Below, piece after piece: positions 13,691 to 24,426 of a stretch of DNA of 64,000 nt (position 1 is its first letter; each line of letters opens with the position of its first letter). Under the pieces are notes generated by a model. It saw nothing but the letters and a program-made list of their open reading frames with translations, searched no databases and was not told where the DNA came from. The translations under genes were made by a program, and so were the position numbers. This stretch comes from Protopterus annectens (Eukaryota; Chordata; Ceratodontiformes; Protopteridae): assembly GCF_019279795.1 (NCBI RefSeq), contig NC_056732.1, forward strand, positions 1,079,453,430 through 1,079,517,429, given 5' to 3'.

Positions 13691-13975
13691 GTCCACATTT
13701 TATTTTTATTTTATTTTACATTTGTTGACCGGGCTAGTCTAACTGGATATATGTCCATTTTCAGCAGAGGCCTGCGACGAAAAGCTCCAAGACAAATACA
13801 GAGAAAATAATGTTTAAGGTTGCAATAAAGTTAACATTGAAGAATACTAAAATACATTTTACAACACAATGGTTAATAACTATTTACAAAATATAGAACA
13901 CGATATTCACATAAAGTCAATCATAGCAGTTTCTGGTTAACAGTTCTGCTTACATATGCAATAAAGAACATAAAC

Positions 13976-15592
13976 TCAATTAGGGAGAGTAGAGGGAATA
14001 GCAGAGGTGATAGGGTGATAGTCAGGGTTGCTGCAAGGGCATAACCAGTTTTTTCTGAGGAGTATTTTCAGTTTTTGTTTGAGGAGGGGTAGGGAAGGAA
14101 GAGAAGTCAGTTCAGTAGGTAGAAGGTTCCAGTTTTTCCCACTAGTGTTTGAGAACAGAGAATCACCTGCCATGTTGTTCGACTTACTTATGCTAACTTA
14201 CAGTTTATTTGATTATCGTAAGTTAGTAAGATTTTTATAGGGGGTTATGAGGTTTGAGAGTATTGGAGTATTGTTAGGGTGGTTGAGGATCTTATGTGCA
14301 ATGGTAAGTTGGCTATATTGAAGCTGATTTTGTAGTTCAAGCCATCCCAGTTGTTTTAGATTCTCACAGTGATGGGTTCTGAAGGGATTACCAGTGGCAA
14401 ATCTGGCAATGTTGTTATAGGAGGTAGCTAGTTTGAAATTATTTTTGACAGATTAGTGAGGCATAAAGGAGTATTGAGATTAGATGTGAGTGGGCAATAG
14501 TAGATCTTGCTATAGGAGCGAGGAAGGATTTGACTCTACATAGGGAGCCCATTTTTCTGTCAACTGTTTTTATAGTGTTATTAATATGGGAGTTGAAGTT
14601 AAGGTTGTTGTCTATAGTAATTCCAAGGAGCTTGGTGGTAGCATCAGGGGATATGAGGGTACCATTATTAGAAGCAACAGTGAAATCTATAGGTGTAGAC
14701 TTACGGGTAGGGGTAAAGAGCAGGAGCTTAGCTTTTTTAGGATTCAGGAGGAAGCAGCAGTTTAAGATCCATGACTCTACTATGTTAAACATTTTCTGAG
14801 TTAGGGATTGTAGTTCAGATGAAGATTTAGCTGTGCAGATTATTGCTGAATCATCTGCATATTGTATATATGTTGCATGAGGAGCAGCTTTGCAGAGATC
14901 ATTAATAAAATAGAGAATAATAGAAGACCTAGAATGGAGCCCTGGGGGACACCTAGTGTAACTGGCAGGTGGGATGATAGATTATTTTCCCACATAACAG
15001 CTTGCTGCCTGTCGCTCAGGTAAGAGCTGAACCATTGTACAGTTAGAGTGTCAAGAGAAAGTGATTTGAGAATATTTAAAAGCAAGTTGTAGTTTACCAT
15101 ATTGAAAGCTTTTGAAAGATCAATAAATAGAGCTGAAGACAGAGCATTGTTATTGCAATTTCTGTTAATGGTGTCAGTGAAGGATAAGAGGGCTGCAGTG
15201 GTACAATGTTATGGTCTAAAGCCATGTTGGCTTTGTGCTAGTAATTTGTGTTGCAGTAAGTGGTCTAGAAGCTGATGATGAATGCATTTTTCCATTATTT
15301 TTGCTAAGGGGGATAGTAGGGCTATAGGTCGATAGAATATTCATTGGAGTTGCCTCCTTTATGTAGGGGGATAATGTGTGAGATTTTCCAGATGATTAGG
15401 ATGGTTCCCTCATTAATGGTTCTGTTTATTAGGATGGATATAGGATACGCTACTGCTTTAGCTGCTTTTTGCAGATATTGAGCTGGAATCTGGTCAGTAG
15501 GAGTACAAGGCTTAAGTTTTAGAATATGTTTGTAGATGAAATTATTAGAGATGGGTTGTAATAGGAAAGTAGGAAGAGAGCTGGAAATGGGC
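13976..15592 (-). pseudogene. L2-like ORF2, reverse transcriptase and C-terminal part
   Basis: Read in several frames, the RT domain shows IPLHKGG near 15375, then DIVKAFDM-like sequence, YLSDRQQAV, and motif B LGVPQGSILG (about 14955). The catalytic YADD is intact (minus-strand TATGCAGATGAT, 14861-14850). Next is LLNPKKAKLLLFTP, then LLGITIDNNLNFNSHI, and a C-terminus with WNLLPTELTSLPSLPLLK ending at a stop near 13976. These are standard CR1/L2 motifs. Several frameshifts separate the pieces. Confidence 0.8.
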
Positions 15593-17261
15593 TTAGAAAG
15601 GCTGGAGCTGGCTGGCTAGAGATTGGATGGCTTCAGTAAATATGGTATTAAAGGCATTAGCAGTTTGGTTGGGAGTCTCATGATTAGTACCAGTTGGGGT
15701 TGGTGTACTGCAGTGACCTGGGTGTAACAGTCTACTGATACTTGCCCATAATCTTTGGGAATTGTTTAGGTATGTTTGCTGCATTTTACAGTAAAAGTTT
15801 TTTTTGTCTGTAAGTATTGCTTTTCTTGTCACATTTCTCATTTGTCTAAATGTTTGTTGATCTGATATATTTTTGGTAGTTCTCCACCTAGTCCAGGCTT
15901 TATTTCTGAGTAGTATTTTTTGCTTGGTGTCTTGAGAGAGCCATGGGGCTGGTCTTGACCTAGTTCTGATAGTGCGCTTTGGTGCATGTTGGTCAAGGAT
16001 ATTTAAGAATTTAGAGTTAAAGTGTTTGACAGCCCCTTCAAGTGGGAGGGTTTTTAGGGGAGACCAATCACAAGAGCTAAGTTCAGTCTGGAATAGCCTT
16101 TGGTTAAAATGTTTGTTTGACCGTATAGTCCTATATGAAGCTTGGTGAGAGATATCAATCTTTTGCCTGATTATGTAGGTCAAATAGTGGTCACTGACAT
16201 CATCAGGGAAAATACCTACTTTATAAGGTTGGTGGTAATTATTAATAAGGATCAAATCCAAGGTGCTCTCTTTCTTGGTTGGTTCGTTAATTCTAGTTGG
16301 GGAGGTAATGGTCTGAGAGAAACCGTGAAGGTTAATAATGAGAAGTAGGATGGTCAGTATTACTGCACTTCCAGTCAATATTGAAGTCACCTAGGATTAT
16401 AGTTTCTTGTGGGAAGGTTAATGATACCCAACTAAGAATATCTTCTAGTGTACATATATTGTTTGCAGTAGGTAGGTAGATGCAGAAGATGTATATGGAT
16501 TTACTAGAATTCAGCTGTATTTTGGAAATAAGAACTTCTGCATTACTGTCTTTAGGTGGGTTATAAGGTAAAGAGGTGACTTGTAATCCATCCTTGAAAA
16601 GAATTGCTACTCCCCCTCCCTTTCTCTTTCTACGGTCTAGTCACAATATATTGTATCCTAGTGGGAGGATTTCATTATCCTGGGTTCCTGGTTTTAGTCA
16701 AGTTTCTGTCAAACATAGAATGTCAAAAGAGTGTACATCCAAGAGAGCATGGAGATGGGGAACTTTGTTATTAATACTTTGAATATTGAGGTGTGCTATC
16801 AGGACTGAGTTAAGGTGTTTGTTTGGGGTGTGTGGGATAGAGGGTTTAGTGGTAAGAGATTCAGTGGCTAGGATATTGGCTGGGCCAGGGTTAGGATGGA
16901 TGTCTCCATCTTGCAAGGAATGCTTTTTTAGTATAAGCAAAGGATAATGTATGTTATTAATTAGATACTGAACTTTCTTAGATGTTAGGCTATTGTATTT
17001 AATGTGGGCCAGTCTGTGATACTTTGCTAGTAAGTATGTAGGTGTGGATAATATATTTATATTATTATGGGTGATAGTGTGAATATATATGGCTGTTTGT
17101 TTGGTGGGATAGTGAAATTGAGAATAAGTTAGTTGTTCAAAGGAGGTTAAGAGATAGGCTGAGGTTAGAACAGATAAAAGTATGGTGTTGAGTAGTAGTT
17201 TAGTTAGTGCAGAGCTAGTAGTGGTAGCCATAAGTACTACAATTAAGGGAAATATAAGCAA
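15593..17261 (-). pseudogene. L2-like ORF2, N-terminal and APE endonuclease part
   Basis: The protein starts at Met (17261) with a hydrophobic stretch (MLIFPLIVVLMATTTSSALT), followed by about 100 residues without a family match. Then comes a 2A-like DGDIHPNPGP (16910-16881), a Pro-rich linker and the start of the apurinic endonuclease fold (VLIAHLNIQSINNK...DILCLTET). After a break in the frame near 16690-16390 it resumes with GDFNIDW-like sequence, TLDLILIN and the catalytic SDH (DDVSDHYLTYII), and runs to 15593 through the linker rich in Arg/Lys. The endonuclease nicks target DNA for target-primed reverse transcription. At least one frameshift and missing residues between the two parts make this copy non-functional as it stands. 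Confidence 0.8.
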
Positions 17262-17930
17262 GGTAAGAAAGGTTTAAGGAAGTATATAGAGGTATATGTG
17301 GATGTTAAAAACACTACAGGAGGGGGCTTGTGATAGGATGAGTGCAGTAAGGGTATGGTACAATTATCTAGGGTGGAGGGAGTATCTTATTTGTTGGATG
17401 TGGAGGAGGGTATGGTTTAGTAGTATAAGTCTAGGACCACTAGGGGGTGGGTGGGAATTGGGGGGTAGGGTAGGGGAGTGGAGTGAGGCTGCAGGGTGAA
17501 CAGAGCGGGAAGAGACAAGAGAAGGAGGAAGAAGCTCAAATAGAAACAATCAGTAAAGCACTGACTATTGAAGGTAAGTGTAGTTAAGGGTAAGTGTAGA
17601 GATAAAAAAAATGGAGGAAGAGAAATACTAGGGACAAAGGGGTGCAACTAGGAGGAGAAATTTAAAGTGGGCAAGATTATTAGCATGATTTCAACATCAG
17701 CAGTATAAGTAATTACACTGTGCGCCAGAGGGATAGACCTATGGAAGGTAGGATTGGGTAGGGGTGCCACCTGGTGGGCAGATAAATTATTACAACAGAC
17801 ATTTAATAACGGTAATGTCTGGTCTAAGATATGGTAGGAGATGGGGAGCATATACTAGTGATAAGAGTGGTATACTGGTTATGAGGTAGAGAGGGGGTAT
17901 GGCTGCTGGCTATCCTGGCTTGGAAAAATA
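17262..17930 (-). promoter_or_regulatory. probable 5' UTR of the L2-like LINE
   Basis: The sequence directly upstream of the ORF2 start is strongly strand-biased (G/A-rich on the plus strand, so C/T-rich on the element strand). It contains CCACCCCCTAGTGG-like blocks near 17440, with stops in all frames. LINE 5' UTRs often hold an internal promoter, but no promoter motif could be confirmed. The outer edge is a guess. Confidence 0.4.
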
Positions 17931-19104
17931 CTTTAAACCACCTGAAAAAATTAGTTACAAACAGACTTAATTGCCAGGTGTAAGATACAACATACTTTCT
18001 TGCTTCCTCTTTTGAAAAGGTACAGGGTTAAGAGGCAGTGTGATGATGCAGTTGGATACTTGGAAGGGGTCCTTAGTCTTCAGGCAGGAATTTTCTATAT
18101 TTTACTGCAGCATAAGCAAGTTGGATAGCTAGGTACTATTGGGAAAGAAAGAAAAAAGATGTAAAGAAGTAAAAAAAGTAGTACAGGCAAAGTACTTTGA
18201 GCAATAAATTCCACATAAAAACAATCCTTCGATAAAAAGGTACTCAAATAAAAGCTACAGGCTAGGCAGTTCTTTGCTTAAATCAGGTAGGAACATTTAG
18301 TTAAAGAGGTCATAGCTTAACCACTCTAGATAAAGCAGAACTATACTCATAGTGTAACAGTCAGGCATGTACATTAATAAGGTAATTTCATTGCACATAT
18401 ATAATTATGACATTAAGTAAATATCTTAAGGCAGGTAATCTTGGTAAAGGACATACCTAACTGGTAGGCACACTTATACTACACGTGTATCTGAATCCAG
18501 GCTTACATAACGTTAGGTAATAACATCAACATGAATACAGTTAGTCAAATAGGGCAACTTAATTCAGTGAAAACTACATCAATAAGCTGGATCTCATTCA
18601 AAAAACACTCACAACTTACACAATTGCATAATTAGCTAGTGGGGAAGGCTATGTAACAACGTTGCCCATGCACAGCAAGAAGAAAGAGAACAATCTACTT
18701 ATTCTATAATTGCCTAACTGTTATATCTGAACAGTATGAGCGACACAGTAATTTACAGAACAGTCCCGTTATCAATGAATTGTATGGAATGCTTAATTCC
18801 ACAAGACCATCAAAGAAATATCCATCAAGCTTTAACCAAGTGGCAAAGCCTTCTCAATTGCAAGCTTTATTTCCGATAGGGATAGCTCTGATAAATTATC
18901 GCATTTGTAATGCTGTAGGCTGTGAGCTTAAAACTAAAAGTGGTGCTTGTTAAATTTAAGGCATGTATGTTTATCGGTTACAGGCACACATTAAGAGTAA
19001 CGTTATACTAATTAAAGCTTTGGTAGAATCGAACGCTACAAGCTATTTCCAAGAGTGATACAATGAAGCAAAGTGTTCGCAGACAGTTCAACAGTGGCTA
19101 GAAC
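17931..19104. other. unassigned sequence
   Basis: I recognise no coding sequence. It might belong to an extended element joined to the L2 5' UTR or to unrelated DNA. Confidence 0.4.
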
Positions 19105-19363
19105 AGTTTATAAAAAGCGCTAGGAACTGCTCAAATAAGTGCTCCCAGATACTGGGAGCAAAGGCAGAAGCTAGCGTTTGTGAGGAGGGAAAGGGCTGTT
19201 AGCGCTAAAATACCTTCTAAGTACAATTACCTAGAGTTTATAAAAAGTGCTAGGAACTGCTCAAATAAGTGCTCCCAGATATTGGGCACAAAGGCAGAAG
19301 CTAGCGTTTGTGAGAAGGGAAGGGGCTGTTGCGCTAAAATACCTTCTAGGTACAATTAACTCA
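19105..19363. repeat. 130-bp tandem duplication
   Basis: Two adjacent copies begin AGTTTATAAAAAG at 19105 and 19235 and share CTAGGAACTGCTCAAATAAG, AGGCAGAAGCTAGCGTTTGT and TGCGCTAAAATACCTTCTA-like blocks, with about ten differences. Each copy has a TATA-like TTTATAAAAA at its start. Confidence 0.85.
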
Positions 19364-19439
19364 AGCTAGGCAATAATTCCACAATTATAGTAGACAGATA
19401 TATTTAAAGTAGAGAGGCTTTTGTCACTTATGCTTATGC

Positions 19440-19830
19440 TCAGAGCACTCTCTAATGAAAAAAAGAGGAGGACCATAACCTCTCCACGTGGGCAACACAG
19501 TTAGAATTCATACGGAGTACAGCTAACACCGGCTAAATGCTAGATTTCACCTTGTCCATATGATTGAAGCTAACAGCTCCAATGCTTAACTGTTAAACAT
19601 ACGCCAGATAAAAAGGAAGGCTATAGCCTCTCAAGAGGGAAACACTGCTAGAGTGCAACTTCTAGGTACAAAATATCATATGTAAAAGATGTTCACTTAT
19701 TCCTAATAAGTTTACATTTGATCTATTTATACTGCTAAGCCCATGCAAGATAAAAGGGAAGACTGTAGCTTCTAAGGTGGGAAATGCTGTTACTGTACAA
19801 CTTCTTGGTACGATGCGTCCAACACAAAAG
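19440..19830. repeat. degenerate repeat series after the 130-bp duplication
   Basis: A loose motif recurs about every 150 bases: AAAAAGAGGAGGACCATAAC then CTCC near 19460, AAAAAGGAAGGCTATAGCCTC near 19608 and AAAAGGGAAGACTGTAGCTTC near 19750. Each is followed by a GGGAAACACTG- or GGCAACACAG-like block and then by AACTTCTAGGTAC-type sequence, which also ends the 130-bp units. Confidence 0.5.
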
Positions 19831-21522
19831 TAAGTCCCTTATTCCAGATAAGTATACATTCAGATTAAGCTCAAAAGTCATCAACTTTCCTGATCTGTTC
19901 TTGTGTATGTACTTTTCTCCATCATACAAGAGGATCCCATTAGTTCTGATGAATTGCATCCATTTTAGCCAACAAATCTCTGAGCAGTACTGTTTAGGGC
20001 TGCATTTTGTAATTCTTAAAAAAAAGAGAAAGAGTAAAACAAAGAGAAGAAAAAAACTTACTTGGAATCCAGGACAATGTTATATTATGATGTGCCTGGT
20101 TGCTTAACCTGCATGGTGTAAATTCGACTGACACCTGATGAATTTTTTCATCTGCATCAAAAGAACATTAGTGTAATATTACCATGAGACTACTTACAGA
20201 ATATCCGTATGTTTTTAAACAGCTAGTAATACCTACAAAATTAATACTGTCAGAGAATTCTCTGAAGACCTAGAATGCTGCCAGTGCTTATTAGTAGCCT
20301 AGAGGCTGAGTGTCAGAAATCCCTGAGACCTTCAACTGATTTCAGTTCATCTTATCCACATATCAGCTGGAAATCAAAAACATTGGAACACCACACAGCC
20401 AGACTTAGAACATGTTGACAACACTGAGCATAATGCCACACATTTTACACCTGTATGAGTTTTGAATTAGAACTAAGTAATCTATAAAAATAAAAAATGT
20501 CTGTTTCACAGCCTTAGGACACAGATGGTAAAGGTAAACACAGTTCACTCCGAGAAAAGAATGGTTGTTAATGCTTTATTATAGGATTTAAATTTATGTG
20601 TGGGATTCGTTGTATCATTTAAGTGACATTACAGGGCTATGGAAGAAGGGAAGAAATGGATCTTTTTGCAGATAACAACAACTGCAATGTGATTTCCTAC
20701 AGAAGAGGAGATGGAGGGTTGTTAAGGAACTTGGCAATGTCACAGGTCATTGTTCAGATTTTAGGGGGCACTCCCTAAAGTAGGGACTTTTACTGGCAGC
20801 CATCAGGATGTTGGTTATTTGTACACATCTCCACAAAGGATCTCCCACTATTTGTACACATCTCCACAAGGGATTCCCCCACTCCCCAGACTACAAATGT
20901 GATACCATTGAGGTCAACTTCCCAACGAGTCATGGACTCATCCAGCAAAGGGTTTTGCCAGGGATACCCAGAAACAGCAAACAGGAGATCTAGGAGTTGG
21001 GAAAGCATGGAAACTAGAAAAAGAGCCAGAGGACTGCACAGCAGTGGGAGATGGAAAAAATAAATAAAATTGTCAGAATATTAAAAATGCATGGAGCAGG
21101 CAAATGGTCATTTTTCTGTAATGAAACAATAACCAGGCTATAGGTTAACTGGGGTTTTCAGCTTATCTAAGAGGTAGGCAGTCATGTACATAAGGCTGGC
21201 AGGGCAGGCCTCATCTGCTATTAAAACATACAAATCCATGTTAGGAATGTCAGTTATTTAAGCCTACTATTTCAACTTTGCAATGCACTCTTCCATTGGG
21301 AATCCAGAAAGTCTTACAGTACACTGATCCAAGTTTTGTAATTATAGTGGTAACTGTCTCTAACAGCAGCAAATATGCTTTCAGCTTTCTGAGGTAATAC
21401 AACTCACAATATTCACCTGTGATACACATCTGTTGTAACATGGGAAATGCATAATTATGTCTAATGCATTAATGTAGTGTATATTGACTTTGCTTACATT
21501 GGGGTATTTGTGCATGCCTACA
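19831..21522. other. unassigned sequence
   Basis: I recognise no gene. A short tandem duplication with core TTTGTACACATCTCCACAA occurs twice at about 20817-20880. Confidence 0.5.
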
Positions 21523-21530
21523 CACACACA

Positions 21531-21602
<72 letters not shown>
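21523..21602 (+). repeat. (CA)n microsatellite
   Basis: About 80 bases of CA repeat with a CGCG interruption near its left end. Confidence 0.97.
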
Positions 21603-21604
<2 letters not shown>

Positions 21605-22109
21605 ACATACATCATTTTATGACTATGGCATAGTGGCTATTTTAATGTTGATATGCTGTTTTGATATGTGATGTATTCACCATACATTACAATCAGAGTG
21701 GGTGATGTGTATACAACACCCATTACGGTAGTAAAACATCTGTAACAGGACAGTTTAATGGGAATCATCAGTCAGGTTGTATCAAAACCATGATGTGTAA
21801 CCCAAAATGGCGGTGATCAAGAGACCTCTTAAAGAGGGATTTTTCAAGACCAAGAGTGAAGACTCTTGAGGGACCATAAACCAGTTGCACCTATGGAGTA
21901 CCAGAAGTTAAATGTGGTTTGCTGTAGAGCACTAGAACCTTACCTGTGGACTTCCTTGTAAAGTAACAGGAGCCTGACTTTGGATTTATTTAAGGAATAC
22001 TAGAACCCTACCTCTGGATGTGCAATTATCACAAGGAACAATTTAGCAATATGGGTCTGACAATAGTAGAGTTACTATTTAACATGACAAGAAAGTAAAA
22101 ATAATAATA

Positions 22110-22145
<36 letters not shown>

Positions 22146-22635
22146 GAAGGGGCCTACAGACTGCAATGTAGAACAGTATTAAGGAATTAATAAACAGAGG
22201 AGATGAAAGATTACAACAATGACCCAAATCCTGCCACCATCACTAGCACCATTGTCACTTCACCCTCAGTACTGCACAAATGATGATTGCTATAGCTTCT
22301 GATGACACAAAGGTTGGTTTCTATGACAAAATGAGTATATCTGATGTGCAGTACTTTAAGAGAGTACAGAAAATTATTTTGTATTTTTCAGGAAAAAAGT
22401 ATAGAAATATTACAACATGCCATCAGAAATGCTTTACAGTTTTCTTTAATGTGGAGGGAAGCACCTCATGCGCACATTTTCCCAGTCAGTAAATGAAGTC
22501 CTCCAAAAGCAATTATAAAGTAATGAACCTTTCAGCATAAGCATTATCTTAATATTTTACTGCACTTCCTAAACAAACCACATGCAACAATACAGAATAA
22601 TATAATATATTTCACACTTTCCATTCTATCCTGCT
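21603..22635. other. unassigned sequence with an (AAT)n tract
   Basis: I recognise no coding sequence. An (AAT)n run spans about 22098-22143, and a small perfect hairpin (CAAGAGT..ACTCTTG) lies near 21850-21867. Confidence 0.5.
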
Positions 22636-23110
22636 AATAGGTTCATATGCTCACAGGATGATACTAGGCTATTGGCCCGGAGGCCCTTATACGCCTAGCT
22701 AAGAATTTTGCCCACGTTCCCTCAAAGTCACCACCTGTTTCCCCGGTCCAGCAGAGACACAGGTGGGATCCCAGGGGTGTATTTTTTGTTTCCCATCCAG
22801 TTGTCCAGGTTCCTCTTAAAGAGGGCTAGAGAGGTACTCTGCTTGACATGAAGAGAGAGTCTATTCCATCGACAGGGAAGTCTTTGGGACATAAATCTAT
22901 CCTGCCAACAAGTTCTATTAATGCCACAGACCAGGTTAACACCTTGTATGTGGATTGGTGAGTGGAGTTTGTCTTATGGATATGCAGCAACTCCATCAAG
23001 GCTGGGTCTGAAATGACCTTGTATGAGAAGAAACACAAATACAGTAAAATCACATGAATAAAGTGCATTTTTAGGTTTAGTGGGAAGGGATGAAACAAGA
23101 TAATTTAAAG
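22636..23110 (-). mobile_element. 5'-truncated CR1-like LINE, 3' end
   Basis: The minus strand matches the 3' end of the CR1 copy ending at 29437: coding remnants (LDGVAAYP region, then WQDRFMSQRLPCRWNRL-like and STSLALFKRNLDNWMGN-like), a GGGATCC..ACCTGTGTCTCTGC block and the terminal GCATATGAACCTATTAG. The 3' end is at the low-coordinate side. Confidence 0.75.
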
Positions 23111-23535
23111 TTGAAAAACTAAGTGGGGTGGGCCTTCCCAAATGATCTCTCTCCACACAGTAGAATAATCTGATGAGATGGGACTGGGAGGAGTGTCCAA
23201 AATGAGATTTATAGTAGGGGGCGGGCAACTCAAAAGTCACCAAATTTAAGAACACAACAAGGACTGGAGGGGGGGGGGACTCTTAAAACTCCAACAGAAC
23301 AGAAAACGTAAAACAAAACAAATGTAATACAAGAATAAGACACAAAATAGAAGTGATCAAACCTTAAATAAAGACCTTCAAATCAAAATTAAATGCAGAG
23401 ATAAGTGATACTCAGAGCAACGCAGACCACACAAACACTTCAGCTAACTACAGATATTTCTAAACAAAAGAGCAATACTGTCTCTCAGCTCCTTCCACTA
23501 ATTAACTGATGCTATTCATAGTTTGCAAAGGAATT

Positions 23536-24226
23536 CTTATTTCATCTGTAACACCTGCGGGGTTATATATGCTATATGGTATGGATGTAAGCACACCATG
23601 TGGTATATAGAACAAACAAAAAGGATGGTCAAGAGAAAAATTATGGAGCATCTGGGAGACATCAGACATGGTAGGGTGGAAAACCCTGTTGCCCAGCATT
23701 TTCAGTCTATTCACATGGGGTCAACTAGTAGTTTGTTTCTCAGTGTGTTAGCCAAGTGGTTTTCAATACAAAGTATAGATTATGTACAAACGTTATTAAG
23801 AATGGATACGAAATATATTGTCAATTATAAAACACTGTGGCCTAGTGGTCTGAATTTAGAGTTTGATTTACTTGTATAAGCAGATGTTCATGTTAATACA
23901 ATTGTTTATGTGTAACTTCATAGGAGCATTCTTTTTGTTATTGTTAGACTGCGCATTTGATTCTGTCATTAGAAAATGAGAAAAAAGTAATACTGTACAA
24001 CACTGTTGCTATGCTACGACTTGTTGCTTGAACTATTAGTTAATTGATTAATTGCATAACTGAATTGGGTATATAAGGGTACTATCCAATGATGTCTATT
24101 GTTCCCTGGAAGGCATTACAGCCAAGGTACTAGAAGCATCAGTAAAGGAGTGGATAGTGTGAACCATGGCTCTGGTGTATTGTGTTTTCTTTGTTATTTT
24201 CTGCTCATAGCAGTGTGATTTCTCAT
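23536..24226 (+). mobile_element. 5'-truncated Penelope-like element
   Basis: The 691-bp insertion is flanked on both sides by the perfect 9-bp duplication AAAGGAATT (23527-23535 and 24227-24235). Its first half encodes a GIY-YIG endonuclease piece, and the remainder is non-coding with a TATATAAGG motif near 24070. Penelope-like elements carry a C-terminal GIY-YIG nuclease and pseudo-LTRs, which fits. RT is missing because of 5' truncation. Confidence 0.75.
23538..23879 (+). pseudogene. Penelope-like GIY-YIG endonuclease C-terminal domain
   Basis: The open frame translates to a cysteine pair (ICNTCGVIYAIW), then YIEQTKRMVKRKIMEHLGDI, RHGR, NPVAQHF and a C-terminal YKTLWPSGLNLEFDL. This order matches the Penelope/Neptune nuclease: a Y(V/I)GKT..R..EH..DI core, PVA.HF, then a final LxTxxPxGLN. 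The GKT of the active family reads EQT here and the first Tyr region is degenerate, so activity is doubtful. The domain would nick DNA to prime reverse transcription. The upstream start codon lies in the flanking repeat and is not meaningful. Confidence 0.75.
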
Positions 24227-24426
24227 AAAGGAATTATTTGGTAACTTTTTTTTAACTGACCCTAGCCAAGAACTCTTAAAACTCCCAAAAGGACAGGAAA
24301 CATAAAAAAAACATAGCAATACTAGAATACTAGAATAAGATAACAAACAAAAGTGATCAAAAGCTTAAATAAAAATCTTCAAATCAAAATCCAATGCAGA
24401 GATGAGTGATACTATAATGCCTTTTG

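Larger units (their letters stand above)
13694..17680 (-). mobile_element. near-complete L2-like LINE
   Basis: On the minus strand this block carries, in order, a pyrimidine-rich probable 5' UTR, one long ORF2 (N-terminal segment, 2A-like motif, APE endonuclease, RT, C-terminal tail), a 3' UTR from 13975 to about 13790 and the 3' tail (GGAGCTTTTCGTCGCAGG..GGTCAACAAATG) ending in AT-rich repeats at 13694. The tail is the one used by the SINE at 41127-40871. Frameshifts and stops break ORF2. The 5' boundary is not certain. The family is assigned to the CR1/L2 group from the RT and 2A-like motifs; L2 rather than CR1 is my best judgement. Confidence 0.8.
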
